Source: JBCBJX01 sp964342855 (GTDB lineage: Bacteria; Pseudomonadota; Alphaproteobacteria; Caulobacterales; Parvularculaceae). From it: a stretch of DNA of 64,000 nt. The number at the start of each line of letters is the position of its first letter. Position 1 is the stretch's first letter. The notes beneath the pieces were generated by a model that saw only the letters and a list, made by a program, of their open reading frames with translations, searched no databases and had not been told where the DNA came from. Position numbers and translations under genes: made by a program. This document shows, in pieces, positions 44,554 to 53,484 of the stretch. The stretch spans positions 62,001-126,000 of the forward strand of contig CAYFIB010000001.1 of NCBI GenBank assembly GCA_964342855.1, in the 5' to 3' direction.

Positions 44554-45261
44554 TTACGGCGTCCAGCACGCCCATAAATCCGGCCGCGCCGCAAACAGGG
44601 CGCGCACCGGCGCGTCTTCGACCGGCCCCGGCGTTCGCGCCGCCTCATACGCCGCGCGTTTTTCATCGCCGCCAATCAATAACAGGGCGAGCCCTGCGGC
44701 CTTGATCGCGCCGGCGGTCAACGTCATCCGATCAAGGAATGCGCCCGTCACTTTTGAAGACTTCGCGCGGACGGCCGCCAGATGGGGGCCGTCAATCGCC
44801 AAGGCATCAGCGAGGCCCTCCGCATGAGGGAACCAGGAGGCGGTGTGGCCGTCCGCCCCCATGCCGAGAACAATCGCGTCAAACGGCTCCCACCCAACGC
44901 AATCTGCGGCGTCCTGAAGTCCTTCAGCGGGCGTCGCGACATCGGACCAGAGCCCGACGAACGTCGCCGCCGCCGCGCGATCCCGCATCAGCGTGTCCCG
45001 CACGAACGTCTCGTTCGAACCGTCCGTTCCCGGCGGAACCCAGCGCTCATCGACGAGGGCGACTGTCACCTCGTCCCATCGAATGTCACGCGTCGCGAGC
45101 TCACGATAAAGCGGCGCCGGCGTCGAGCCGCCGGAAACGGCTAACCGCGCCGCGCCGCGCTCGGCGATGGCGCGGCCGAGCTGCGCTTCGATGAGATCGG
45201 CCAGCCGCTGTGCGGCGACGCCCGTGCTTGGAAATTCAATGAGCCCGCCCTCAGAGGCCAC
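44554..45261 (-). CDS. pgl: 6-phosphogluconolactonase
   Basis: Hydrolyses 6-phosphogluconolactone. 235 residues of the DevB/Pgl family: AVSGGSTPAPLYREL (about 42-56), VTVALVDERWVPPGTDGSNETFVRDTL, FDAIVLGMGADGHTASWFPH, RMTLTAGAIKAA. The first codons overlap the end of zwf by 11 bp. Confidence 0.95.
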   Translation of the reverse strand: MASEGGLIEFPSTGVAAQRLADLIEAQLGRAIAERGAARLAVSGGSTPAPLYRELATRDIRWDEVTVALVDERWVPPGTDGSNETFVRDTLMRDRAAAATFVGLWSDVATPAEGLQDAADCVGWEPFDAIVLGMGADGHTASWFPHAEGLADALAIDGPHLAAVRAKSSKVTGAFLDRMTLTAGAIKAAGLALLLIGGDEKRAAYEAARTPGPVEDAPVRALFAARPDLWACWTP

Positions 45262-46756
45262 TGAACCACTCCGCGCCGTCGCGATCGAGCATCATCGCTG
45301 ACTGGGCCGGTCCATCCGTACCCGCTGCATAGGGATATGCCGGCGTCTCGTCATCCCGCCAAGCCGCCAGAATGCGATCCACCCATGTCCACGCAGCTTC
45401 CACTTCGTCGCGGCGCATGAACAGCCCGAGATCGCCGCGCACGACCGCCATCAGAAGACGCTCATAAGCATCCGGATAGCGCGCGGCGAAAGCGTCCGCG
45501 TAGGAGAGATTGAGCGGAACGTAGCGCAGGCGCATGCCGCCCGGTCCGGGGTCTTTGGTGACCAGCAGCAGCTTCACGCCCTCATCGGGCTGCAGCCGGA
45601 TGACCAGCCGCGTCGGCGGCGGGGCGGCCCCCGTTTCGACCAGGGCATGCGCGACATCCTTGAACTGAACGATGATCTCAGAGCGACGCTCGCCCATGCG
45701 CTTGCCGGTGCGCAGATAGAACGGCGCGCCTTTCCAACGCCAGTTGTCAATACGCGCTTTCAACGCGACGAAGGTTTCGGTCATCGTCGGCTCGCCAAGT
45801 TCGTCGGCGTAACCCGGCACCGCCTTGTCGTCGACCGCACCTTTCACATACTGCCCGCGGATCGTCTCAGTCCGCACGTTCTCCTTCCCGATGGGGCGCA
45901 GAGCGCGCAGGACCTTGATCTTCTCATCACGGACCGTATCCGGTTGCAGATCGAAAGGCGGCTCCATGGCGACGAGGCAGAGAAGCTGCAGCAGGTGGTT
46001 CTGCACCATATCGCGCAGCGCGCCCGCCTTATCGTAATAGCTTGCGCGATTGCCCGCGCCGATGGACTCCGACACGGTGATTTCGACATGGTCGATGGCG
46101 TTGGCGTTCCAGACCGGCTCGAAAAGAGAATTCATGAACCTCAACACAAGAAGGTTCTGAACCGTCTCCTTGCCAAGATAATGGTCGATACGGAATATTC
46201 TGTTCTCTTCGAAAACGGCGGCGACGGCGTCGTTGACCTCGCGCGCGCTCTGAAGATCGTGACCGATGGGCTTTTCGAGAACGATTTTCGCCTGCGGCGT
46301 CTTCAGCCCCGCCGCCTCGATATTCCGGCTGACGCCGCCATAAAGCGCCGGCGGCAGGGCGAGATAAAAGACGCGCTCTTTCTCCGGCGCGCTCAACAGG
46401 GCGGCTAGCCCGCTCCACCCGATGTCCGCGCCATCCAACGCATCGCCTGTGACATAGTGGAGAAGTTCCGCGAACGCAGCCCACTCCTCTGTGGAGACAG
46501 CCTCTTCGGGGTAAAATTCCTGAAATCTTTTCATCGCCAGCGTGCGAAAACCGGCGTCATCCAACTCCGTTCGCGACAGCCCGATGATCTGCGATTGCGG
46601 CGGGATTTGATCATCCCGCCAGCGACGAAACAGCGATGGAATGAGTTTCCGCAACGCAAGATCGCCCGCGGCGCCGAAGACCACGATGTCGAACGGCGGA
46701 ACCGGAACCAGCTTCGGCTCAGACGCCGTTCGCGCAGTTGAAATCGCGTCGCTCAA
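45251..46756 (-). CDS. zwf: Glucose-6-phosphate dehydrogenase
   Basis: Oxidises glucose-6-phosphate to the lactone with NADP or NAD. About 501 residues if started at the TTG at 46756, which has GGAG 8 nt upstream and gives a normal family length; the open frame reaches 46834 but the extra 26 residues look unnatural. Key motifs: VVFGAAGDLALRKLIPSLF (nucleotide site), the active-site phrase RIDHYLGKETVQNLLVLRF, and EKPIGHDLQSAR. First gene of the zwf-pgl-edd-glk-pyk-gtrA run, 173 bp after tal. Confidence 0.95.
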   Translation of the reverse strand: MSDAISTARTASEPKLVPVPPFDIVVFGAAGDLALRKLIPSLFRRWRDDQIPPQSQIIGLSRTELDDAGFRTLAMKRFQEFYPEEAVSTEEWAAFAELLHYVTGDALDGADIGWSGLAALLSAPEKERVFYLALPPALYGGVSRNIEAAGLKTPQAKIVLEKPIGHDLQSAREVNDAVAAVFEENRIFRIDHYLGKETVQNLLVLRFMNSLFEPVWNANAIDHVEITVSESIGAGNRASYYDKAGALRDMVQNHLLQLLCLVAMEPPFDLQPDTVRDEKIKVLRALRPIGKENVRTETIRGQYVKGAVDDKAVPGYADELGEPTMTETFVALKARIDNWRWKGAPFYLRTGKRMGERRSEIIVQFKDVAHALVETGAAPPPTRLVIRLQPDEGVKLLLVTKDPGPGGMRLRYVPLNLSYADAFAARYPDAYERLLMAVVRGDLGLFMRRDEVEAAWTWVDRILAAWRDDETPAYPYAAGTDGPAQSAMMLDRDGAEWFSGL

Positions 46757-46929
46757 TTCGCTCGCTCCATCTCGCAGAGGCTTCGTTCCGCAGACTATGG
46801 GGATTTCAGGGCCGCAAATGCAACCATGCGCCAAGCAGAGCGGACCGATTCAGCGATGGATCGGCGACGACGAGACTGACGGACCTTCCGGCTACGCCTG
46901 AACGGTTGCCGCAGTGCAAAGTCGGTATC

Positions 46930-47583
46930 TTAGAGGATCGACTGCCCCGTCTCCGCCCAATCCTTGACGAACGCCGCAAGGCCCTTGTCGGTCAGCACAT
47001 GGCTCGCGAGCTGCTTGAAAATTGACGGCGGAACGGTGGCGACGTCCGCGCCCGCGAGCGCTGAAAATTTTACATGGTTGGTCGTCCGGATCGACGCGGC
47101 GAGGATCTGCGTTTCGAAGGCGTGCCGGTCGTAAATGACCCGGATCTCCTCGATCAGCTCCATGCCGTCGATCCCGAGATCGTCCAATCGGCCGATGAAA
47201 GGCGAGATGTACGTCGCGCCCGCTTTCGCCGCGAGCAGCGCCTGGTTGGCCGAGAAGCAGAGAGTGACGTTGGTTTTGACGCCCTTGTCCGTCAGCACCC
47301 GGCAGGCTTTCAAGCCGTCCCAGGTGAGCGGCAATTTGATGACGACGTTCGGCGCGATGGCGGCGAGAACGTCCGCCTCCTTCAACATCGTCTCGAATTC
47401 CGTCGAGGCGACTTCGGCCGAAACGGCGCCGTCGGTCATCCCGCAGATCTCGGCGATGACTTCCTTGAAGTCCCGACCCGACTTGGCGATGAGGCTCGGA
47501 TTGGTCGTCACCCCGTCTACGAGGCCTGTCTCGAAGGCGCTTTTCAGCTCAGCGGTGTCGGCGGTGTCGATGAAAAATCGCAT
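46930..47583 (-). CDS. tal: Transaldolase, short (TalC/FSA-like) type
   Basis: Transfers a dihydroxyacetone unit in the pentose phosphate route. 217 residues, the length of the small transaldolase / fructose-6-phosphate aldolase subfamily. The Schiff-base lysine is Lys83 in NVVIKLPLTWDGLKACRVL, and MRFFIDTADTAELKSAFETGLVDGVTTNPSLI opens the barrel. Sequence alone cannot fully separate transaldolase from fructose-6-phosphate aldolase. Divergent from the E1 gene; a 10-bp hairpin lies 36 bp upstream. Confidence 0.92.
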   Translation of the reverse strand: MRFFIDTADTAELKSAFETGLVDGVTTNPSLIAKSGRDFKEVIAEICGMTDGAVSAEVASTEFETMLKEADVLAAIAPNVVIKLPLTWDGLKACRVLTDKGVKTNVTLCFSANQALLAAKAGATYISPFIGRLDDLGIDGMELIEEIRVIYDRHAFETQILAASIRTTNHVKFSALAGADVATVPPSIFKQLASHVLTDKGLAAFVKDWAETGQSIL

Positions 47584-47618
47584 GTGATCGGTCCCGAAGT
47601 CGCGTCAGCGCACGTGTG

Positions 47619-47642
47619 AAGCGCGATCCGTTGATCGCGCTT
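47619..47642. promoter_or_regulatory. Perfect 10-bp inverted repeat upstream of tal
   Basis: AAGCGCGATC and GATCGCGCTT flank a CGTT loop in the 196-bp divergent gap between tal and the E1 gene. An operator or a leader hairpin of tal is possible; no U tract follows on either strand. Confidence 0.35.
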
Positions 47643-47779
47643 ACCGCGGCTCGGGTCAATGCAATGGCCCGCGCGACACGCCGCGCGCCCTTGACGCGCG
47701 CGCGAAACTTTTTGAAGCCGGAGGCCGCCGAAGCACGCGACATCGCGGGAGCTTCCGACAATACAAACAAGCGCCCGAC

Positions 47780-50002
47780 GTGAAGTTGAACGGCGGGCTC
47801 ATAAGAACGGCGAATTCTATGGCGGGAGCGATCAAAGGGGCGGAGGACGGGTTCGCCCGTCGCCTCGCGGAACGCCGGTTTCCCGAACCGGTGACCAACC
47901 TGTCGGCCGACGATCTTGGCCTGTCGCGCACGGATGTCGTCGAGTTGTTCGAGAGCCAGCTTCAGAGCCGGCGTCTCGATCTCGAAGCCCGCAGGCTCGG
48001 CGCAGAAAAGCGCGGGTACTATTCAATCGGCAGCTCGGGACACGAGGGGAACGCCGCCGTCGCGCGGGCGCTCCGCCTCACCGACATGGCGTTCCTGCAC
48101 TATCGAAGCGGCGCCTTCATGATCGAACGCGCGCGGCAGGCGCCGGGCGCGACGCCGCTCTGGGATATGGCGCTCTCCTTCGTCGCCTCCTCGGAAGACC
48201 CCATATCCGGCGGTCGGCACAAGGTGCTTGGCTCGAAACGCCTCTTCATTCCTCCGCAGACAAGCACGATCGCCTCGCACCTGCCGAAAGCAGTGGGCGC
48301 CGCCTATTCGATCGCGCTCTCGCGCCAGATCGAAGCGCCCGACCGGGCGATGCCGACGGACGCGGTCGTTGTGTGCAGTTTCGGCGACGCCTCATCCAAT
48401 CACTCGACGGCGCAGGGCGCGATCAACACCGCGGCGTGGACCGCCTTTCGCAATCTGCCGCTGCCGCTCATCTTTCTGTGTGAAGATAACGGCATCGGCA
48501 TTTCCGTTTCGACGCCGGACGGCTGGGTGCGGGCCGCGAACGCCGATCGGCCCGGCCTTCAATATATCTCCTGCGACGGACGCGATGTCGTCGACGCCCT
48601 GCGCGGCGCGCGCGAGGCGGAGCGCTGCGCCCGGATACGTCGCAAACCCGTTTTCCTGCACATGCGGACGGTACGCCTCATGGGCCACGCCGGATCGGAT
48701 ATTGAAGACGCCTATCGCGACCGCCCGACCATTGACGGCGAAGCGGACCACGACCCGCTTCTGCACACCGCGCGACGCCTCGTTTCTGAATTCGGATACT
48801 CAGCAGAAGACGTTGAAGCGCTCTATCGTCGAACAGCGGAGCGCGTTCATGCGGTGATGGAGAAAGCGACCACACGACCGAAGCTGTCCTCGTCGGAAGA
48901 AGTGACGGCGTCGCTGGTTCCGCCGCCGAGGGATGTCAGCACAACCGTAGAGCCGGAAGCCGAACCGGATCCGACGCCTCTCCACCTCTCGCGAATGATC
49001 TCCGCGACGTTGGCGGACGAAATGGCGCGCTTTCCGCAGATCGTCGCCTTCGGCGAGGATGTCGGCCGAAAAGGCGGGGTCTACGGCGCGACGGTGAAAC
49101 TACAGAAAACCTTCGGTCCGCATCGGGTGTTCGATACGCTGCTCGACGAGCAATCCATTCTCGGCATGGCCATCGGCCTCGCCCAAAATGGATTTCTGCC
49201 GGTCCCGGAAATTCAGTTCCTCGCTTACGTTCACAATGCGGAGGACCAGATCCGCGGCGAAGCGGCCTCGCTTTCCTTCTTCTCCAAGGGCCAGTTCGCG
49301 AACCCCATGGTCATCCGCGTCGCCGGCCTCGCCTATCAAAAAGGCTTCGGCGGACACTTCCACAACGACAACTCGTTCGCCGTCTTTCGCGATATCCCGG
49401 GCGTCATCCTCGCCTGCCCGTCGAACGCGGCTGACGGCGCGCGTCTCTTGCGCGAGTGCATCCGCCTCGCTCGTGAAGAAGGCCGCGTCGTCGTCTTTCT
49501 CGAGCCGATCGCCCTCTATGGAACAAAAGATCTGTATGAGGAGAATGACGGTGAAATGCTGGCGCCTCTCCCGGCGCGCGCCGCCCGCGCGCCATTCGGC
49601 GAACCGGCTCTCTTCGGCGACGGCGCCGACATCGCGATCATCACCTACGGCAACGGAACGTTCATGGCGCGCAGGGCTGCGAAGCGCCTCGCCGCCGAAG
49701 GGGTCGCGAGCCGCATCATCGATCTGCGCTGGCTGACGCCGCTGCCGATGGACAGGGTTCTTGAAATGATCCGGCCAGCGAAGACGGTTCTGATCGTCGA
49801 TGAGTGCCGACGCACCGGCTCGCTCGCCGAAGAACTCGTCGCGCGCCTGAAGGAGAGCGACGTTTCGCAGCCCGTACGCCGACTGAACGGCGACGACACG
49901 TTCATTCCTCTTGGGCCGGCGGCGAACGAGGTTCTCATCAGTGAAGAGATGATCGAGAAAGCGGCGCTCGAGCTGACGCTCCTCGACGGGAGGCCCCAAT
50001 GA
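47780..50002 (+). CDS. Fused 2-oxoacid dehydrogenase E1 (alpha plus beta), thiamine-diphosphate enzyme
   Basis: 740 residues with both E1 subunits in one chain. The alpha-like half (about 60-370) has GYYSIGSSGHEGNAAVA, the thiamine-diphosphate region FGDASSNHSTAQGAINTAAW and LCEDNGIGISV (in place of the more common GDG...NN), and RTVRLMGHAGSDIEDAYR. The beta-like half (about 400-740) has FGEDVGRKGGVYGAT, DTLLDEQSILGMAIGLA, FLEPIALY and RWLTPLPMDRV. Branched-chain 2-oxoacids are the usual substrates of such fused E1s, but no E2 or E3 gene is nearby. Start is GTG 47780 or ATG 47819; neither has a good ribosome-binding site. The stop overlaps the acyltransferase start (ATGA). Confidence 0.87.
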   Translation: MKLNGGLIRTANSMAGAIKGAEDGFARRLAERRFPEPVTNLSADDLGLSRTDVVELFESQLQSRRLDLEARRLGAEKRGYYSIGSSGHEGNAAVARALRLTDMAFLHYRSGAFMIERARQAPGATPLWDMALSFVASSEDPISGGRHKVLGSKRLFIPPQTSTIASHLPKAVGAAYSIALSRQIEAPDRAMPTDAVVVCSFGDASSNHSTAQGAINTAAWTAFRNLPLPLIFLCEDNGIGISVSTPDGWVRAANADRPGLQYISCDGRDVVDALRGAREAERCARIRRKPVFLHMRTVRLMGHAGSDIEDAYRDRPTIDGEADHDPLLHTARRLVSEFGYSAEDVEALYRRTAERVHAVMEKATTRPKLSSSEEVTASLVPPPRDVSTTVEPEAEPDPTPLHLSRMISATLADEMARFPQIVAFGEDVGRKGGVYGATVKLQKTFGPHRVFDTLLDEQSILGMAIGLAQNGFLPVPEIQFLAYVHNAEDQIRGEAASLSFFSKGQFANPMVIRVAGLAYQKGFGGHFHNDNSFAVFRDIPGVILACPSNAADGARLLRECIRLAREEGRVVVFLEPIALYGTKDLYEENDGEMLAPLPARAARAPFGEPALFGDGADIAIITYGNGTFMARRAAKRLAAEGVASRIIDLRWLTPLPMDRVLEMIRPAKTVLIVDECRRTGSLAEELVARLKESDVSQPVRRLNGDDTFIPLGPAANEVLISEEMIEKAALELTLLDGRPQ

Positions 50003-51039
50003 GCCGCAAGGAACGCGCTGTCGTCGTATTCCCGGGCCGCGGCTCCTATGGCGCGAGCGAGCTGGGGTATCTGAAACGCCATCACGCCCCCCGCGCCGCC
50101 TATCTCGCGGCCATCGACGCCGCGGTCTCCGAGGCCGGAGGAACGCCCGCGAGCGTTCTGGACGCCGACGACGCGTTCGCACCGAAGCGACACCTGCCGG
50201 GCCGCAACGCCTCCAACCTCATTTACGCCTGCGCGCTTGCGGATTTCGCCGCGATCGACCGGGATCGCTTCGACATCGTCGCCGTGTGCGGAAATTCGCT
50301 CGGATGGTATCTGACGCTCGCCGCGGGCGGCGCCGTGAGCCTGGCCGACGGCGCGCGCATTGTCGACGGGATGGGCCACCGCATGGAGACGCGCGGCGTC
50401 GGCGGACAGATCCTCTATCCGCTCACGAACGACGACTGGCGCATTGACCCGGAACGTGTCGCCATGGTGGACGCCGCGCTCGAGGCGGCGAACCGGGCCG
50501 GTCGCGCTTTCCGGTCCATCGATCTCGGCGGGACCGCCGTTCTCGCGGGCGACGAGGCCGGGATCGCCGCGCTCATGGATGCGCTGCCGCAGATCGCGGA
50601 CCGCTTCCCGATGAAGCTCCCGCGCCACGCCGCGTTCCATACGCCGCTTCTCGGCGCGGTCAGCGACGAGGCGCTCGCGGAATTCTCCATCGACCTCTTT
50701 TCACGCCCCGCGACGCCTCTGATCGACGGGCGCGGCGTCATCTGGTCGCCGGATGCAACCGACTTGGCGGCGCTTCACCGGTACACGTTCGGGCATCAGA
50801 TCGTGGAGCCCTACGACTTTTCCGCTTCCATCCGCGTCGCCCTGAAGGAGTTTGCGCCGGACCGACTGATCCTGACCGGCCCAGGCGGATCCATGGGACC
50901 GCCGGTCGCGCAGACGCTTGTTCGCGAAAATTGGGACGATATCGCGTCCAGGGACGATTTCGTTCAGCGTCAGGAGGTTCAGCCGTATATCCTCTCCATG
51001 GGTCGCGACGACCAGCGTCCGCTCGCGACCGCCAACTAA
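49999..51039 (+). CDS. FabD-like acyltransferase coupled to the E1 gene
   Basis: 346 residues of the malonyl-CoA:ACP transacylase fold. The nucleophile elbow is GNSLG at 98-102 (Ser100) instead of the usual GHSLG, and the catalytic histidine is probably His214 in RHAAFHTPLL. FPGRGSYG near the N-terminus stands for the FPGQGSQ motif of FabD. Differences at these motifs suggest it is not the housekeeping FabD; it may move the acyl product of the E1 reaction onto a carrier. The overlap with the E1 gene shows they are made together. Followed by a hairpin at 51043. Confidence 0.82.
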   Translation: MSRKERAVVVFPGRGSYGASELGYLKRHHAPRAAYLAAIDAAVSEAGGTPASVLDADDAFAPKRHLPGRNASNLIYACALADFAAIDRDRFDIVAVCGNSLGWYLTLAAGGAVSLADGARIVDGMGHRMETRGVGGQILYPLTNDDWRIDPERVAMVDAALEAANRAGRAFRSIDLGGTAVLAGDEAGIAALMDALPQIADRFPMKLPRHAAFHTPLLGAVSDEALAEFSIDLFSRPATPLIDGRGVIWSPDATDLAALHRYTFGHQIVEPYDFSASIRVALKEFAPDRLILTGPGGSMGPPVAQTLVRENWDDIASRDDFVQRQEVQPYILSMGRDDQRPLATAN

Positions 51040-51042
51040 AAA

Positions 51043-51068
51043 GACCCGAGCCGTTTATGGCCCGGGTC
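51043..51068 (+). terminator. Hairpin after the acyltransferase gene
   Basis: GACCCGAGCC and GGCCCGGGTC pair with one mismatch around a 6-nt loop, directly after the stop codon. Only a weak T content follows, so it may be a Rho-assisted end. Confidence 0.5.
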
Positions 51069-51157
51069 AAGTGTCATCGCTCCGGGAGATTTATGGGCGA
51101 TGAGTTCTGCGCCGTCGCCGCGCCAATGCGATGCGGCGACGGAATTTTTAATGCCGC

Positions 51158-53416
51158 TCAGAAACCGACGATCAGCTCGACGCCGATGATCCGCCCGCGC
51201 TTGAGGGTGGAAAACGTCCCGGCCTGAGGGTTCGCTGCGAACGGTTCGGCGACGCCCGTCGAGCGTGGCCCGCCGAAGGGCAGCTGCGTGTCCTGTCCGG
51301 CGACCGCTTCATCCAGAAGGTTCTTCCCGTAGAGGGCGAACTTCACGCCATCGACGGGCGTATTCCAGGCGACGCTGGCGTCGACAATGTCCGCCTCGCT
51401 GACGAAGCCGAGATTGTTGTCGGTGTAGGCGAACTCATCCTTGTGCTGGAAATTGGACCGCAGGGTGAGATAGCCCGCGCCGCCCAGCTCGACATCCCAG
51501 ATGATCCCGACGCCATAGGTGTTTTCCGGCACGCGCGGGATCGCAAGCGCAAGGTCCTGTGCGTCGACGACGCCGTCGCCGGAAATATCGGCGGACACGT
51601 TCTCATAGGATGCATCGATGACGCCGACATTCGCCTGCAGGAGCACGTTCTCAAACAGGCGATAGGTCGCCTCCATCTCCACGCCGTAAATCTCCGCATC
51701 CGCCGTGTTCAGGATGAACTGCGAGACGCCCGACGTCGGCGAGGTCACGTTCACCTCGCGCTGCATGTCCTCGATTTCCGTCAGGAAGCCGGCGACGTTC
51801 AGCGAGACGCGACCGGACGGTTCACGGAACTTCAGGCCGATTTCATAGGCGTCCACGCTCTCCTCCGAGAAGGAGATCGATCCTGTCTGGGCGACCTGCT
51901 CCTGGAACACGACCGGGTTGGTGATGCGGAAGTTGTAGCCGCCGGAACGAAACCCTTTGGTGTAGGAGGCATAGAGCTGCACATCGTCCGTCGCGGCGTA
52001 CTGCAGCCCGAATTTCGGGGTCACGTTCGACCAATCGTCGGAGTCGGTGACATCGTCCGGACACGTTCCGTTCACGACGGAGCACTCCGTCGCTCGTGGG
52101 ATCGTGTAGGTGAGATCGGCGTCTTTCTCCTCCGCCGAGTAGCGCACGCCGGCGGTGACGGTGAGCTTCTCCGTCAGGTCATAATCGCCCTGCAGAAAGA
52201 CGCCCCAGACCGTGTGGTCTTGACGTCCGCCGCCGGAAAAAGTCAACGGCGTGACGGGCGGCAGGAAACGCACCTCCGTATACGCAACTTCCTGCTGGAA
52301 ATAGTAAACGCCCGTCGTCAGCTCCAGCCTGTCGAAGCGGCCCGTGTACCGCAGTTCGTTCGATATCTGATCCTGCTCCAGATCGCTGGTGGAGTGGAAT
52401 ATGAAGACCGGGAGCGAGTCGATGTCGCCGGCGGTCTGCTGCTCGAAGTCGCGCACGCCGAGAATGTTCGTGATCGTCCCGTCGCCGAAGGCGACGTCCC
52501 AGTCCGCCCGAAGCGAGGCGAGCGTGGATTTGTTCGTGAAGAGACCGCGCTCGTCCTGCGAATAGTCGAACGTGCCCCGCTCATAAACCCCACGGTTCTG
52601 CCCGACGGGCCCATCGGCGTCGACATCGACGTGCTCCACTTTCGCGAGAATGCGCAGCGTGTCGGTCGGCAGCCATTCCAGCGAGCCGCGCACCAGAAAC
52701 GTCTCGCCGCCGCCGCGGTCGTCGCCGAAAGTGAGGTCCTTGAAGTAGCCCTGATCGTCATTGAAGTAGACGGACAGCCGTCCGTTCAGGACGTTCTCGA
52801 TGATCGGTCCGGAGACGTACGCCTGATAATACGCCGCGCCGCCGCCCCTGCCTTCGTCAACCGGCGTTTCATAGGCGATACGCGCCTTGGCTTCGAACTC
52901 CGATGTCGGATTTCCCGTGTTCACGACGACGGCGCCGCCGGTCGTGTTCCGCCCGAACAGGAGCCCCTGCGGACCGCGGAGCACTTCGATGGAATCAAGA
53001 TCGAAGGTGTCCTGAATGAGACCGTTATTGATGCCGATATAAACGCCGTCGAGAAACACGCCGACCGTCGGATCAATGGACGGAATGGACGAGTTCACGC
53101 CAAGCCCCCGAATGGCGAAATTCGCGACCCCCTTTGACGTCCCGACATCGTCCAGCGACACGTTCGGCGAGGCGTAGCTCAAGCTTTCGATATCGCGAAC
53201 CTGCAGCGCCTCCAGCGTGTCGGCGTTGAACGCCGTCACCGCGAGCGGAACGCTCTGCACGTTCTCGGGATCTTTCTTTTTTGTGCCGGTCACGGTGACG
53301 ACATCTGTCAGCCTGTCGATCGTCCGTCGATTTTCATCCGTTGACTGTGCGAATGAGGTCGTCGCCATGGCGCACGACATCGCGAAGGCGCTGACGCCCA
53401 TAATTGATTTCTTCAT
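51158..53416 (-). CDS. TonB-dependent receptor with a dockerin-like loop
   Basis: 752 residues from the ATG at 53416 (AAGGA 3-4 nt upstream); a longer frame to 53488 lies between TPR gene and receptor and is unlikely. Signal peptide ends in SFAQ (about residue 24), then the TonB-box region DVVTVTGTKKK and plug with VRDIESLSYASPNVSLDDVG and SIEVLRGPQGLLFGRNTTGGAVVVNTG. The barrel runs to GRIIGVELIVGF. In one loop, at residues 610-621, lies DISGDGVVDAQD, with the calcium-ligand pattern of an EF-hand or dockerin repeat. It follows the TPR gene in the same operon, which is headed by a MarR-type operator at 54123. Related receptors often serve hydrophobic compounds, but the substrate is unknown. 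Confidence 0.9.
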   Translation of the reverse strand: MKKSIMGVSAFAMSCAMATTSFAQSTDENRRTIDRLTDVVTVTGTKKKDPENVQSVPLAVTAFNADTLEALQVRDIESLSYASPNVSLDDVGTSKGVANFAIRGLGVNSSIPSIDPTVGVFLDGVYIGINNGLIQDTFDLDSIEVLRGPQGLLFGRNTTGGAVVVNTGNPTSEFEAKARIAYETPVDEGRGGGAAYYQAYVSGPIIENVLNGRLSVYFNDDQGYFKDLTFGDDRGGGETFLVRGSLEWLPTDTLRILAKVEHVDVDADGPVGQNRGVYERGTFDYSQDERGLFTNKSTLASLRADWDVAFGDGTITNILGVRDFEQQTAGDIDSLPVFIFHSTSDLEQDQISNELRYTGRFDRLELTTGVYYFQQEVAYTEVRFLPPVTPLTFSGGGRQDHTVWGVFLQGDYDLTEKLTVTAGVRYSAEEKDADLTYTIPRATECSVVNGTCPDDVTDSDDWSNVTPKFGLQYAATDDVQLYASYTKGFRSGGYNFRITNPVVFQEQVAQTGSISFSEESVDAYEIGLKFREPSGRVSLNVAGFLTEIEDMQREVNVTSPTSGVSQFILNTADAEIYGVEMEATYRLFENVLLQANVGVIDASYENVSADISGDGVVDAQDLALAIPRVPENTYGVGIIWDVELGGAGYLTLRSNFQHKDEFAYTDNNLGFVSEADIVDASVAWNTPVDGVKFALYGKNLLDEAVAGQDTQLPFGGPRSTGVAEPFAANPQAGTFSTLKRGRIIGVELIVGF

Positions 53417-53484
53417 GTTTCCTTCCCCTACCTGGTGGTTACTCTGGCGGCTTGGGACCGCACGATTTTTGCGCCTGTCGGCGA

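Noticed and set aside
51443..53137. 564-codon open frame on the plus strand
   Set aside because: It lies fully antisense to a clear TonB receptor and shows no recognisable domain.
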